This document shows, one piece after another, positions 31,145 through 39,256 of a DNA stretch of 64,000 bases. The first letter of the stretch is position 1, and each line of letters opens with the position of its first letter. The position numbers were made by a program, and so were the translations under genes. The notes beneath the pieces were generated by a model. That model was not told the DNA's origin. It did not search any database and saw nothing but the letters and a program-made list of their open reading frames with translations. Source of the stretch: Rhizobium laguerreae (GTDB lineage: Bacteria; Pseudomonadota; Alphaproteobacteria; Rhizobiales; Rhizobiaceae); contig NZ_MRDM01000032.1 of assembly GCF_002008165.1 (NCBI RefSeq), positions 1-64,000 of the forward strand, in the 5' to 3' direction.

Positions 31145-32363
31145 GCGCCCTCTCCCGCTGGGCATCGCTTATTGCGAGCCCGGCATCGCTTGTAGCGAGC
31201 CCGGCATCGGCAGCGCCGAGCCCTGCATCACCCACTGCAACGCCGCCGGCCAGCCGGCTGCCGTCTTCGGCAAAGATCAGCGTGCGGTCGGGCAAAAGCC
31301 GCAGCCCGACCGGATCGCCGGCAACAAGGCCGGAGGCTTCGGCCGGTTGAACCTTGGCGACGATAGTCTCGCCGATCGCGTCCAGCCGGCAATGGAGGAT
31401 GACTTCGGAGCCCAGGAATTCGACGCGTTCGATACTAGCGGCAAGGCCGTCATGCCGGCTCTTGGAGACAAAGACGAATTCCGGGCGAATGGCGAGCGTG
31501 ACCGGCATCTTGCCGCCGGGCGCATTCTCAAGCGCCAGGCGCAGGCCGCCGCAGAGAATGACGCCGCCTTCGGCAAAGGCCGGCAGGAGATTGATGCGCG
31601 GCTGGCCGATGAAGCGGGCGACCTCGATATGGGCGGGATCGTCGTAGATGACCTCGGGGCTGGCGATCTGCAGCAACTTTCCGCCCATCATCACGGCGAC
31701 ACGGTCGGCGATGGAAAGCGCTTCCGCCTGGTCGTGAGTGACATAGAGCGTCGGCACGCCGGCGCGGCGATGCAGGTCGACGATCTCGCCTCGGGCGTGA
31801 ACGCGCAGATTGGCATCGAGATTGGAGAGCGGTTCGTCCATCAGGAAGATGCTCGGCTGGCGCACCATGGCGCGGGCCAGCGCCACGCGCTGACGTTGGC
31901 CGCCCGACATCTGGCCGGGCTTGCGGTCAAGCAGGTGGTCGATCTTCAGCGATGTCGCCATATCCCTGACGTCGCGGGCGATCGCCCTCCGGGTGGCGCG
32001 CTGGCCCGGCATCAACGACCCGATGAAGGGCAGCCGCTGCATCCTCGACAACCGACGCATCGCCAAAGGCACGGCGATATTCTCAGAGGCCGTCAGATGC
32101 GGATAAAGCGCGTAGGACTGAAAGACCATGGCGATGTTGCGGTCGGCGGCCGCAACGCCGGACATATCCAGCCCGCCGATCAGGATCTCGCCCTGGTCGG
32201 CGTGGTCGAGGCCGGCAAGGACGCGCAACAGCGTGCTCTTGCCGCACCCGGAAGGACCGACCAGCGCGATGAATTCGCCGGCGGCGACATCCAGGCTGAC
32301 GCCATCAAGGATCTGGTTGCCGCCGAACGCCTTAGCGATGCCGCGAAGCGAGAGCGCGCTCAT
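31137..32363 (-). CDS. ABC transporter ATPase, UgpC/MalK type
   Basis: This 408-residue ATPase of the CUT1 class has Walker A GPSGCGKST (residues 36-44), signature MSGGQRQRVALARAM and Walker B IFLMDEPLSNLD, followed by an OB-fold regulatory domain (TLAIRPEFVFVSK). Compared with usual MalK/UgpC proteins it carries a 15-residue insertion after YPHLTASENIAVPLAMRR (QRLPFIGSLMPGQRA). Its C-terminal tail is built of 7-residue repeats (DAGLAIS, DAGLATS and variants). The start overlaps the phosphoesterase stop by ATGA. It energises the two permeases that follow. Confidence 0.9.
   Translation of the reverse strand: MSALSLRGIAKAFGGNQILDGVSLDVAAGEFIALVGPSGCGKSTLLRVLAGLDHADQGEILIGGLDMSGVAAADRNIAMVFQSYALYPHLTASENIAVPLAMRRLSRMQRLPFIGSLMPGQRATRRAIARDVRDMATSLKIDHLLDRKPGQMSGGQRQRVALARAMVRQPSIFLMDEPLSNLDANLRVHARGEIVDLHRRAGVPTLYVTHDQAEALSIADRVAVMMGGKLLQIASPEVIYDDPAHIEVARFIGQPRINLLPAFAEGGVILCGGLRLALENAPGGKMPVTLAIRPEFVFVSKSRHDGLAASIERVEFLGSEVILHCRLDAIGETIVAKVQPAEASGLVAGDPVGLRLLPDRTLIFAEDGSRLAGGVAVGDAGLGAADAGLATSDAGLAISDAQRERAHG
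31161..31244 (-). repeat. 21-bp tandem repeat, about four copies, in the ATPase C-terminus
   Basis: On the plus strand, units start at 31161, 31182, 31203 and 31224 (first unit GGCATCGCTTATTGCGAGCC). Units 1 and 2 are almost identical; unit 3 has diverged more and unit 4 most. In the protein they give the heptad DAGLAIS and variants. Confidence 0.85.
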
Positions 32364-33190
32364 TCGACGGGTTCCCGCTGCTTGACCGCCTGGGGGTAGA
32401 CCTCGTGCACGACATCGTCGAGCACATGCGCGGTCATGCCGGGAACGGCGACGATCGTGCTTTCGACACCAGTATCGAACTCGTGGACGACAGCGCCGAT
32501 CAGGCGCTCGCCCGGCATCTCGCGCTCCATCTTGTCGATGATGAAGGCGGCCGACGGACCCCATGTCAGCTGGGTATTGCCGAAGCGACCCTGCCAGGCC
32601 CAATGGAGATGGCCGCTTGCGAACAGCGCCACGTCATGAGCAGCGATCAGATCATAGAGCCGCCGGCGCTGAGCCGGGCGAACGCTCCAATATCCGGTAT
32701 CGCCTTCGCCGGGTGCATCGACGAACAGCGGCTTGTGCGCAAACAGCGCCACCCGCCGCCCTGCCCTGTCGGACAGCGCCTGGTGAAGCCATTCGAACTG
32801 CGCCTCTTCCTCGTCATCCTCATGACCGAGAAGCAGCGAGTTCAATCCGATGAAGCGCCATCCGGCCGCATCTTCCAGCCAGCGGTCGTCGCCGGCAAGG
32901 CTGCGCCAGCGGGACAGCCGCTCGGCAGTGACGGGCTGATCCGATCCCTTGAGGTGGCCGATATCGTGATTGCCGGGGACGATCAGCATCGGGATCGACA
33001 CCTGACGCATCAGATCCATAGAGAAGGTGATGTCGTCGTCCTTGTCGGCGCCATCGACGGTGAGATCGCCAGTATGGACGATCAGGTCGGCACCGGTCGC
33101 TTCGATCCAGGTCAGAAGCGGCGCCCAGTTGCCGTTGAAATGCGGCTTGCCGGGGCTGAAATGGGTGTCGGTGATCTGAATGATTTTCAT
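32360..33190 (-). CDS. Calcineurin-like metallophosphoesterase / phosphodiesterase
   Basis: This 276-residue enzyme has the full set of metallophosphoesterase motifs: DTHF (residues 8-11), VHTGDLTVDG, IVPGNHDIGH, FAHKPLF and FASGHLHWA. The family includes cyclic-nucleotide phosphodiesterase CpdA and glycerophosphodiesterases. It is the first gene of the Ugp-like transport operon and overlaps the ATPase gene by four bases. The simplest proposal is that it hydrolyses the imported phosphodiester in the cytoplasm, as UgpQ does in E. coli with an unrelated fold. No signal peptide is visible. Confidence 0.85.
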   Translation of the reverse strand: MKIIQITDTHFSPGKPHFNGNWAPLLTWIEATGADLIVHTGDLTVDGADKDDDITFSMDLMRQVSIPMLIVPGNHDIGHLKGSDQPVTAERLSRWRSLAGDDRWLEDAAGWRFIGLNSLLLGHEDDEEEAQFEWLHQALSDRAGRRVALFAHKPLFVDAPGEGDTGYWSVRPAQRRRLYDLIAAHDVALFASGHLHWAWQGRFGNTQLTWGPSAAFIIDKMEREMPGERLIGAVVHEFDTGVESTIVAVPGMTAHVLDDVVHEVYPQAVKQREPVE

Positions 33191-33302
33191 GGGGCGCGTC
33201 TCCGAGACGTCGGCAGCGCCTCACGGGCGCTCCCTTCTCGTGCCCTCTCTAGAAGGCTCCCATGTCAATCACACAGCTGGAGTTTTCACCTGTTTCTCAG
33301 TT

Positions 33303-33320
33303 TTGACATCAATCTGTCAT
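33303..33320 (+). promoter_or_regulatory. Candidate PHO box upstream of the Ugp-like operon
   Basis: TTGACAT-CAAT-CTGTCAT matches the CTGTCAT-N4-CTGTCAT direct-repeat PHO box at 12 of 14 consensus positions; the second half is perfect. It lies about 113 bases upstream of the phosphoesterase start, but the repeats read in the plus direction while the operon runs on the minus strand, which lowers confidence. Confidence 0.4.
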
Positions 33321-33327
33321 GTAAGAA

Positions 33328-33359
33328 GAAGGCTGCCCGCGGGAACCGGGGCAGCCTTC
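33328..33359 (-). terminator. Terminator of the 131-residue protein gene
   Basis: GAAGGCTGCCC (33328-33338) and GGGCAGCCTTC (33349-33359) form an 11-bp stem 31 bases past the stop of the minus-strand gene at 33391-33786; on that strand it is followed by TTCTTAC. Confidence 0.65.
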
Positions 33360-33390
33360 GCCTGCATTTGGAATTGAGATCGCGGTGAAA

Positions 33391-33786
33391 TCAGTGCCGT
33401 CGTGCGTTGGCGGGAATGGATGATACCGTTGCCGAGACAGGGTCGCTTGCAGGAAAGCTGTCCTCGAGGCCTTCATCGAGTTCCTCTTCCAGCGTTTGCC
33501 TGTCGCCGGCCGAACGCGCACTCGGCTGGCCGATCAAACCCTTGCTGCCTTCGTCGAAATTGCCGTTGCTCAAGGCATCGTAACGGTTGATGCTGCCGTC
33601 TGCTTCCGCGCCGGCAAAGGCGGTCAGCTGAACCATCATGACCTTGGCGTGGTCGACCGCCGTCGTGTCATCGAGCTCGCCATGGGAGTTGTCGATTTTG
33701 ACGGAAATCGATTCTCCTCCCTCGCCCAGGAATTCGACGGTGAAGATGTCGCCGGCCTGCGTCACCCGAGTATCGATCAGCTGCAT
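33391..33786 (-). CDS. Hypothetical acidic protein
   Basis: This 131-residue protein of unknown function is acidic and soluble, with no signal peptide. The N-terminal half predicts a small beta-rich fold (QAGDIFTVEFLGEGGESISV); the second half is low-complexity and ends with LDEGLEDSFPASDPVSAT, a motif I have seen in small rhizobial proteins without known role. CAGGAGG before the ATG is a strong ribosome site. It is a single gene with its own terminator. Confidence 0.75.
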   Translation of the reverse strand: MQLIDTRVTQAGDIFTVEFLGEGGESISVKIDNSHGELDDTTAVDHAKVMMVQLTAFAGAEADGSINRYDALSNGNFDEGSKGLIGQPSARSAGDRQTLEEELDEGLEDSFPASDPVSATVSSIPANARRH

Positions 33787-33931
33787 GGAAACCTCCTGTG
33801 TTCATGCACCTCAACGGCCATCGAGGTCCGGAGTTCCATTTCAATGCAAGCGGCCGGCCTCGCGACGATTGACCGGCTCGGGAACAAATAATGCGGATGC
33901 GAGTTCGTTCGAGGTTCAACAGGTCGCGTCC

Positions 33932-34243
33932 ATGTCGAAGTCACCACTGTCGCCCTCTGAAAAACGCTCGTTCTGCGATATTCCGGCAGATCGGAAACGC
34001 GCATTGATATCGAGCTATTCGGAGGCGTTGCGAAAACTCGCCAGATCGGCCGAAGCGATCGGACGGGCCGACATGCTGCCAGCGCTGATTGAGGTGGCGG
34101 ACGGATTGAGAGCATGGCAACCACGATTGCCGAGACAGAGGCCGGCGCCGAAGTGCTGGCGCGCACGGCGCGGCTGGTCCGCGCGACTGAGGGAATGCTG
34201 GCGTCGATGTCCTCGTCGTCAAACGTCCATTGAACGTTCCTGA
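33932..34243 (+). CDS. Small hypothetical protein, possibly frameshifted
   Basis: This 103-codon frame starts MSKSPLSPSEKRSF and looks like a real helical protein to about residue 61 (AEAIGRADMLPALIEVADGL). The rest is rich in Arg/Trp/Pro and resembles an out-of-frame reading. The other frame over the same DNA (34114-34233) reads better. Either a frameshift has joined two frames or the upstream protein is normally shorter. Position after the gene at 33391 on the other strand gives no functional clue. Confidence 0.4.
   Translation: MSKSPLSPSEKRSFCDIPADRKRALISSYSEALRKLARSAEAIGRADMLPALIEVADGLRAWQPRLPRQRPAPKCWRARRGWSARLRECWRRCPRRQTSIERS
34114..34233 (+). CDS. Short alternative frame, 39 codons
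   Basis: MATTIAETEAGAEVLARTAR and the following residues look like a coherent helical peptide (RLVRATEGMLASM), in contrast to the overlapping frame. It may be the displaced C-terminal part of the protein begun at 33932, or a translationally coupled small gene. No clear ribosome site is visible; GATTGAGAGC precedes it. Confidence 0.35.
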   Translation: MATTIAETEAGAEVLARTARLVRATEGMLASMSSSSNVH

Positions 34244-34389
34244 GAACGATCGCGGCTGTCCGGCTAGGCCGGCGGCGATCTCCTTTGCCGAAGACCGGCA
34301 TTTATGGTTAATTTATTAATAATTGCGGGATTATGAATGGAACCAGACAACCTTTCCAACTGTTGATGCTGCGCCGTGGAGGAACCCCG

Positions 34390-34578
34390 ATGATCCTGAA
34401 AATCCTTGCACCCAAGATCGACGCCGATTGCCATGACACCGGCACCTGGCCCGATGGGATCTTTGCCGAAAACCGGATCGATCTTTCCGCTCGCCGCGAC
34501 GGCCGTCGTCGCTCGCCGCATGAGCGCGACTACGGCAATGACAGGAAAGTGGAAAACCTGCCGCTCGGCTTTGCCTGA
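34390..34578 (+). CDS. Small hypothetical protein
   Basis: This 62-residue soluble protein starts MILKILAPKIDADCHDTGTW after a good GTGGAGGAA ribosome site. It is polar and Arg/Asp-rich in its second half, with no recognised domain. The frame is open 19 codons further left, but that part lacks a ribosome site. It converges on the GH13 gene 21 bases away. Confidence 0.5.
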   Translation: MILKILAPKIDADCHDTGTWPDGIFAENRIDLSARRDGRRRSPHERDYGNDRKVENLPLGFA

Positions 34579-34599
34579 CCATACGGGACGTCGGAAGCG

Positions 34600-36972
34600 T
34601 CAGAGCCTGCGAAAGACCAGAACGCCTGATGCCGGCAACACGGCATTCAGCACTCCCGCCGTTGCTCTGATTCTTCCGCCGCCATTACCGACGTTCCAGC
34701 CGCCATATATCTTAGCATCGGTGTTGAAGATCTCCTCCCAGAGGTCATCGCCCAGGCGTTCGCTGTACAGCCGATAGCCGTGTTCGAAGGGAGCGTCGTT
34801 CAGCGACCCCACGACGAGGCAATCCTCGCCGTCGTTCCATCGATGAAACGCGATCACCCGATTTTCGTCGTGAACCACGGGAATGGCGATGTTGCGGGAT
34901 CGAATAGCATCCTGATGGACGCTGAGCGCGATGAGATCGCGATAACAGCTGAGCATCCCCGCGCCGCTACCATCAGCTTCGCCGAGAATATTCTCCCGGT
35001 TCTCGAGGAAATCATTGTAGCGATAGGGTTTCTGGGCGCCGATTTCCTCACCCATGAAAAACATCGGCGTCCCCGGCGATGGCAGCGTCATCGCCGCTGC
35101 GAACCGGGATCTCGCCTCCGCCCACGCCCTGGTCTCACCGGCGATTGGCGCGAAATTGACGGCGATAACAGCGGTTCGCGCCGATCCTTCACGATTGCCG
35201 CAATCGTCATGCGACTGGTTGTAGACCACCTTGGATCGCGCGCTCGTCTGCAGCGCGCCGGCAAGAGACGACATGGTCAGCGCCCGCTTGTCGCCGAAAC
35301 CGGCATTCTTCAACAGCTGCGCCTGCGCGCCGCCGTGATATTCGACGAGGTTGTGATGAAAATCACCGTACCAGGTCGCATCGAAGCCGAGCCCGTCGCC
35401 GGTCAGGCTTGGCTCGGTCATCGCCGACCAATCCGAATAATCCTCGGCCGTCAGGAAAAGCTGCGGCTTGATCAGCCGCATCGTGCGGGTCCACTGCTTC
35501 AGGAACTTGGCCCCGAAGGCCGCGGCCCGATCGGCGCGCCGGCCATCGGCATGCAGCACCGGATATTGATGGATCGAACTGGTCTGATCAAGGCGGAAAC
35601 TATCGATATGGCAGACGGAGACGAGAAATGCCGCGCTGGAGACGAAAAGCTGGCGCACGGCTTCCTCATGGAAGCGGGGCGCCCATCCCGTGGAGATGTT
35701 GTCGATATAGCCGCCTGTCGGATCGGCGTAGTCGCCGGGGCGTCCCTCATACCAATAATAGATGTTGCGGGTTTGATCGGTGGAATCATAGGCCCATTGC
35801 GCCCGCTCGCCATCCGGATCGAAGTGGTTATAACAGACATCGAGGATAACGGCGATGCCGCGCTGGTGGCAGACCTTCACGAACATCTTCAGCCGATCGG
35901 TACCGCCAGCCCCCTGGTCGGCGGCAAAGAAATGCGACGTGCCGTAACCCCAGTTGGCCCGGGTCTCGAATTCCGCAATCGGCAGCAGTTCCACGGCGTT
36001 GACGCCGAGCGCCGACAGATGCTCAACGAAGGCAATGGCATCATCAAGTGTGCCGGGCGCGGCCTTGCCGAAACCGAGTGCGCCGACGTGCAATTCATAG
36101 ATCACCAGATCCTCGAGCCGCTCCGGAAGTGTTCGGCCGCCAACGAATTCGTCAACCCAGAACGTCTCGGCGGCAACCTCCTGCCCGGATGGAAGTACGA
36201 CCCGCTTCGGATCGCAGACGACCGAGCAGCTTTGCGGTCCGTCCAATGCCGCCGGCGATCCGTGATAGACGGCTCCATCCGGATCGAAGTCTCCGGCGCC
36301 GATCTGCATGAGCGACCAGATATCCGTGCGGTAAGCAACCGATCCATCATCCCTGGTGATGCGGTACATATAGGGCGTGCCGACCATGCTGTCGAAATCG
36401 GAAAGGCCGTCGTCCTCGCCGGTTTCAACGCTCCAGAATCCATCAACGGTCCTTCGCATCCCGATGGTTGCGACCGTTCCGGTGCCGTCGTCGGCGACGT
36501 AGCCGATGGCAGGATCGGCTATCACGAGCGAAATCGCCCTGGCGTTTGGCGCCCAGACCGAAAAGCGGATGCCGTCGGAACTGTTGGGCTTCTCAACCCG
36601 GTTCGCTCCCAGACGGCCGATCCACGTCAGATAATAGGTCTGCGGCCCGATTCCCTGCTGGAGATGGAAGGAGCATTCGCGGCGCGAGGAGGCCTCATCG
36701 TCCAATTCAGCGGCGATCGCCCATAGGTCTGGAATGCCCGGCCGATCGAGTTCGATCCCCCAGCGAAAATGCGTACCGATCTCGCCATCGGGAAAGGGCA
36801 CGCGGGCGACAAAAACATCATAGCCATCCTCGTCACGAGAGCGCTGCATCGGATGAGACGTCCACCCGTTCGAGGGACGGCCTTGCTCGTCCCAACTGCC
36901 GCGGAGACGGACATTGTCGAACGCCATCGAAGGCAAACCGCTGCGAAACCGGAATTGAACATTGACGGTCAT
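34600..36972 (-). CDS. GH13-family alpha-glucan hydrolase/branching-type enzyme
   Basis: This 790-residue enzyme has an N-terminal carbohydrate-binding (CBM48-like) region near 128-190 (IRFSVWAPNARAISLVIAD) and a GH13 barrel. Region I is DVCYNH (378-383), region II DSFRLD with nucleophile Asp462, region III TAED with acid/base Glu510, and region IV NQSHDD (585-590), so all catalytic residues are present. The family spans glycogen branching enzyme, debranching enzyme and maltooligosyl-trehalose hydrolase; the sequence fits this group, but I cannot fix the reaction. No signal peptide, so it acts on intracellular glycogen-like glucans. Single gene. Confidence 0.85.
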   Translation of the reverse strand: MTVNVQFRFRSGLPSMAFDNVRLRGSWDEQGRPSNGWTSHPMQRSRDEDGYDVFVARVPFPDGEIGTHFRWGIELDRPGIPDLWAIAAELDDEASSRRECSFHLQQGIGPQTYYLTWIGRLGANRVEKPNSSDGIRFSVWAPNARAISLVIADPAIGYVADDGTGTVATIGMRRTVDGFWSVETGEDDGLSDFDSMVGTPYMYRITRDDGSVAYRTDIWSLMQIGAGDFDPDGAVYHGSPAALDGPQSCSVVCDPKRVVLPSGQEVAAETFWVDEFVGGRTLPERLEDLVIYELHVGALGFGKAAPGTLDDAIAFVEHLSALGVNAVELLPIAEFETRANWGYGTSHFFAADQGAGGTDRLKMFVKVCHQRGIAVILDVCYNHFDPDGERAQWAYDSTDQTRNIYYWYEGRPGDYADPTGGYIDNISTGWAPRFHEEAVRQLFVSSAAFLVSVCHIDSFRLDQTSSIHQYPVLHADGRRADRAAAFGAKFLKQWTRTMRLIKPQLFLTAEDYSDWSAMTEPSLTGDGLGFDATWYGDFHHNLVEYHGGAQAQLLKNAGFGDKRALTMSSLAGALQTSARSKVVYNQSHDDCGNREGSARTAVIAVNFAPIAGETRAWAEARSRFAAAMTLPSPGTPMFFMGEEIGAQKPYRYNDFLENRENILGEADGSGAGMLSCYRDLIALSVHQDAIRSRNIAIPVVHDENRVIAFHRWNDGEDCLVVGSLNDAPFEHGYRLYSERLGDDLWEEIFNTDAKIYGGWNVGNGGGRIRATAGVLNAVLPASGVLVFRRL

Positions 36973-37177
36973 CGATCCTCCAAGCCGTGTCGGATTTGCG
37001 GTCCCCGCTCATGCGGCCATCTCACTCGGGCATGATCAGCCGGCTGAATACAAAAATGCAAGCATAGATTCGGCATTCAATGCGATCCGGAACGGGCCAC
37101 ATTCAGGACAACATATCATGGTTAACGGGCAATACTGCGCAGCCCTCCTTCTGTATTAAATCGAATCGGCATCAGAA

Positions 37178-37194
37178 ATGGGATAAATTCCCAT
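37178..37194. promoter_or_regulatory. Small dyad upstream of the RTX hydrolase
   Basis: ATGGGA-TAAAT-TCCCAT is a perfect 6+5+6 inverted repeat ending 32 bases before the start of the gene at 37227. It could be an operator or a leader hairpin. The rest of 36973-37226 shows no gene. Confidence 0.35.
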
Positions 37195-37226
37195 CGCCAA
37201 TTCCCTCATGAACTGGGAGAAAAAAT

Positions 37227-39092
37227 TTGGCTCAAGCCGTTAGAACAAACGATATTATTCGTTCCTTTGGAATTGATACGCATATCGACTATACCGACGG
37301 AAAATATTCCAATGTTGGAGAAGTTGTTAAGGCTCTCGACTATCTTGGCCTTGATACGGTCCGCGATCACGCCCCAAACTCCGCTTCCGACCCCAATGGC
37401 CAAACGCATCTGGGCGATGCGGCCGAGGCCGGCGTGCAATTCGTCTTCAGTGCCCAGCGGGAAGTCGACCCCGCCACCGTCGCCCAACGGCTGCACGCCT
37501 TCGTGCAGGCCCATCCCGGATCGGTCGTTGGCATCGAAGGTCCGAACGAAGTCAACAACTGGCCGGTCAGCTATCATGGCCTGAGCGGCCAGGCAGCAGC
37601 GGTTGCCTATCAGAAGGATCTGTTTGCGGCCGTCAGCGCCGATCCCTTGCTGAAGAATATCCCCGTCCTCGGCTTTACCGGATATACGGTCGCGTCGGCC
37701 TCCGACTACACGACGATCCACACCTATGCGAAGGATGGCGACCAACCATTCTCATGGCTTTCCCGAGAATCCGGCGTTCAGCGCGCTGCCGATCCGGGCA
37801 AGCCGCTGGCGATCACCGAGACCGGTTACCACACCTCGCTCACCGCCGACACCAATGGCGGCTGGGAAGGCGTCAGCGAAGCGACGCAGGCAAAGCTCCT
37901 GCTCAATACGCTGATGGACGGCGCGGCACTCGGATCGAAACAGACATTCATCTACGAACTGCTGGACGCCTATTCCGACCCGCAGGGCGCCAATCAGGAA
38001 AAGCATTTCGGCCTTTTTCATCTCGACTATTCGGCCAAGCCGGCTGCGACGGCGATCCACAACCTCACCGAAATCCTTGCGGATGACAGCGCTCAGAAGG
38101 CGAGCTTCAGCGCCGGAGCGCTCAACTATTCGATCGACGGCCTGCCGTCCTCCGCCCGCAGCCTGCTCACGGAAAAATCGGATGGGAGCTACCAGATCAT
38201 CCTCTGGAACGAGCCCGATATCTGGAACCAATCCTCCGACACCGCCATTCAGGCTGCGACAACAGCCGTCAAGGTCAATCTCGGCGCCTCGTTCGGCTCC
38301 GTTAAGGTCTTCGACCCCGTGACCGGAACGACGGCGATCAAAAGCCTCAGCAACGTCTCATCCCTGACGCTCGATGTCGTCGACCATCCCTTGATCATCG
38401 AGGTAGCAGGCAGCGGCGCCAGCACGCCGCCGCCGGCCAACAGCCATCTCTATGGCGGCACCGGCAACGACACCTTCACCGTGACCAATGCCAACCAGAT
38501 CGTCGACGAAAGCCGGGGCGGCGGAACGGATACCATCAAGGCGTCGATCTCCTTCAGCCTTGCCGATCAGAAGCATACGATTGGAACGATCGAAAACCTC
38601 ACCTTGACCGGAACGGCCAATCTCAGCGCGACAGGCAACAATACGGCCAACATTCTGACCGGCAACGACGGAAACAATTTCCTCAACGGCGGGAAAGGGA
38701 ACGACCGATTGATCGGCGGGCTCGGCAACGACAAGCTGTTCGGCAAAACCGGTGCTGACGTTCTCACCGGCGGAGGCGGAGCCGATTCCTTCGTCTTCGA
38801 TGTGAATCCCAGCAATTCCAGCGTCGACAAGATCGTGGATTTCTCGTCAGCCGCAGGCGATAAGCTGGTGTTCGACGATGCTGTCTTCACCGGGCTCAAG
38901 CCATCGAGCTTTTCGGCCGAGAATTTCGTTCTCGGAACAAAAGCGCTCGAGGCTGATGACAAGCTGATCTACGATCAGGCCAGCGGCATTTTATCCTATG
39001 ATGCGGATGGAAGCGCAGCGGGCGGGGCAATCCATGTCACCGATCTCGACAATTCCGCCGCACTTCACTTCAAAGATCTCCTGCTTGTCTGA
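37227..39092 (+). CDS. Secreted glycoside hydrolase-like protein with RTX calcium-binding repeats
   Basis: This 621-residue protein has two parts. Residues 1-400 form a TIM-barrel glycosidase-like domain with a plausible acid/base Glu108 (GIEGPNEVNNW) and nucleophile Glu198 (LAITETGYHT), as in clan GH-A enzymes. Residues 417-560 carry hemolysin-type nonapeptide repeats (YGGTGNDTF, NGGKGNDRL, GGLGNDKLF, TGGGGADSFVF). There is no N-terminal signal, which fits type I secretion through a C-terminal signal. It may act on plant or bacterial polysaccharide outside the cell. The start is TTG, nine bases after GGGAGA; no in-frame ATG occurs nearby. Confidence 0.85.
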   Translation: MAQAVRTNDIIRSFGIDTHIDYTDGKYSNVGEVVKALDYLGLDTVRDHAPNSASDPNGQTHLGDAAEAGVQFVFSAQREVDPATVAQRLHAFVQAHPGSVVGIEGPNEVNNWPVSYHGLSGQAAAVAYQKDLFAAVSADPLLKNIPVLGFTGYTVASASDYTTIHTYAKDGDQPFSWLSRESGVQRAADPGKPLAITETGYHTSLTADTNGGWEGVSEATQAKLLLNTLMDGAALGSKQTFIYELLDAYSDPQGANQEKHFGLFHLDYSAKPAATAIHNLTEILADDSAQKASFSAGALNYSIDGLPSSARSLLTEKSDGSYQIILWNEPDIWNQSSDTAIQAATTAVKVNLGASFGSVKVFDPVTGTTAIKSLSNVSSLTLDVVDHPLIIEVAGSGASTPPPANSHLYGGTGNDTFTVTNANQIVDESRGGGTDTIKASISFSLADQKHTIGTIENLTLTGTANLSATGNNTANILTGNDGNNFLNGGKGNDRLIGGLGNDKLFGKTGADVLTGGGGADSFVFDVNPSNSSVDKIVDFSSAAGDKLVFDDAVFTGLKPSSFSAENFVLGTKALEADDKLIYDQASGILSYDADGSAAGGAIHVTDLDNSAALHFKDLLLV

Positions 39093-39232
39093 CCCTGTCG
39101 GCCGGTCTCCTTGGGGGGGCGGTCTCCCGCTCTTAGCCTAGATCCCGGCCACATTCTCCATTGACGCCACGCGTGCCGCAACGGTGAGGCCTTTGAGGGC
39201 GACGTTTGATATAACTAACTTGCATGATGATA

Positions 39233-39249
39233 GTCACTGCTGTAGTGAC
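39233..39249. promoter_or_regulatory. Inverted repeat, candidate HxlR operator
   Basis: GTCACT-GCTGT-AGTGAC is a perfect 6+5+6 inverted repeat ending seven bases before the HxlR start codon. A TATAAC -10-like sequence lies about 20 bases upstream, so a bound regulator could block its own promoter. Confidence 0.6.
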
Positions 39250-39256
39250 ATCAGCC

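Noticed and set aside
31141..31250. Tandem repeat near the permease start considered as an iteron or CRISPR-like repeat
   Set aside because: The 21-bp period is in frame with the ATPase gene and has no spacers; it is a coding repeat.
34780..36726. Long plus-strand frame inside the GH13 gene
   Set aside because: The minus strand has all four GH13 catalytic regions; the plus frame has no motif.
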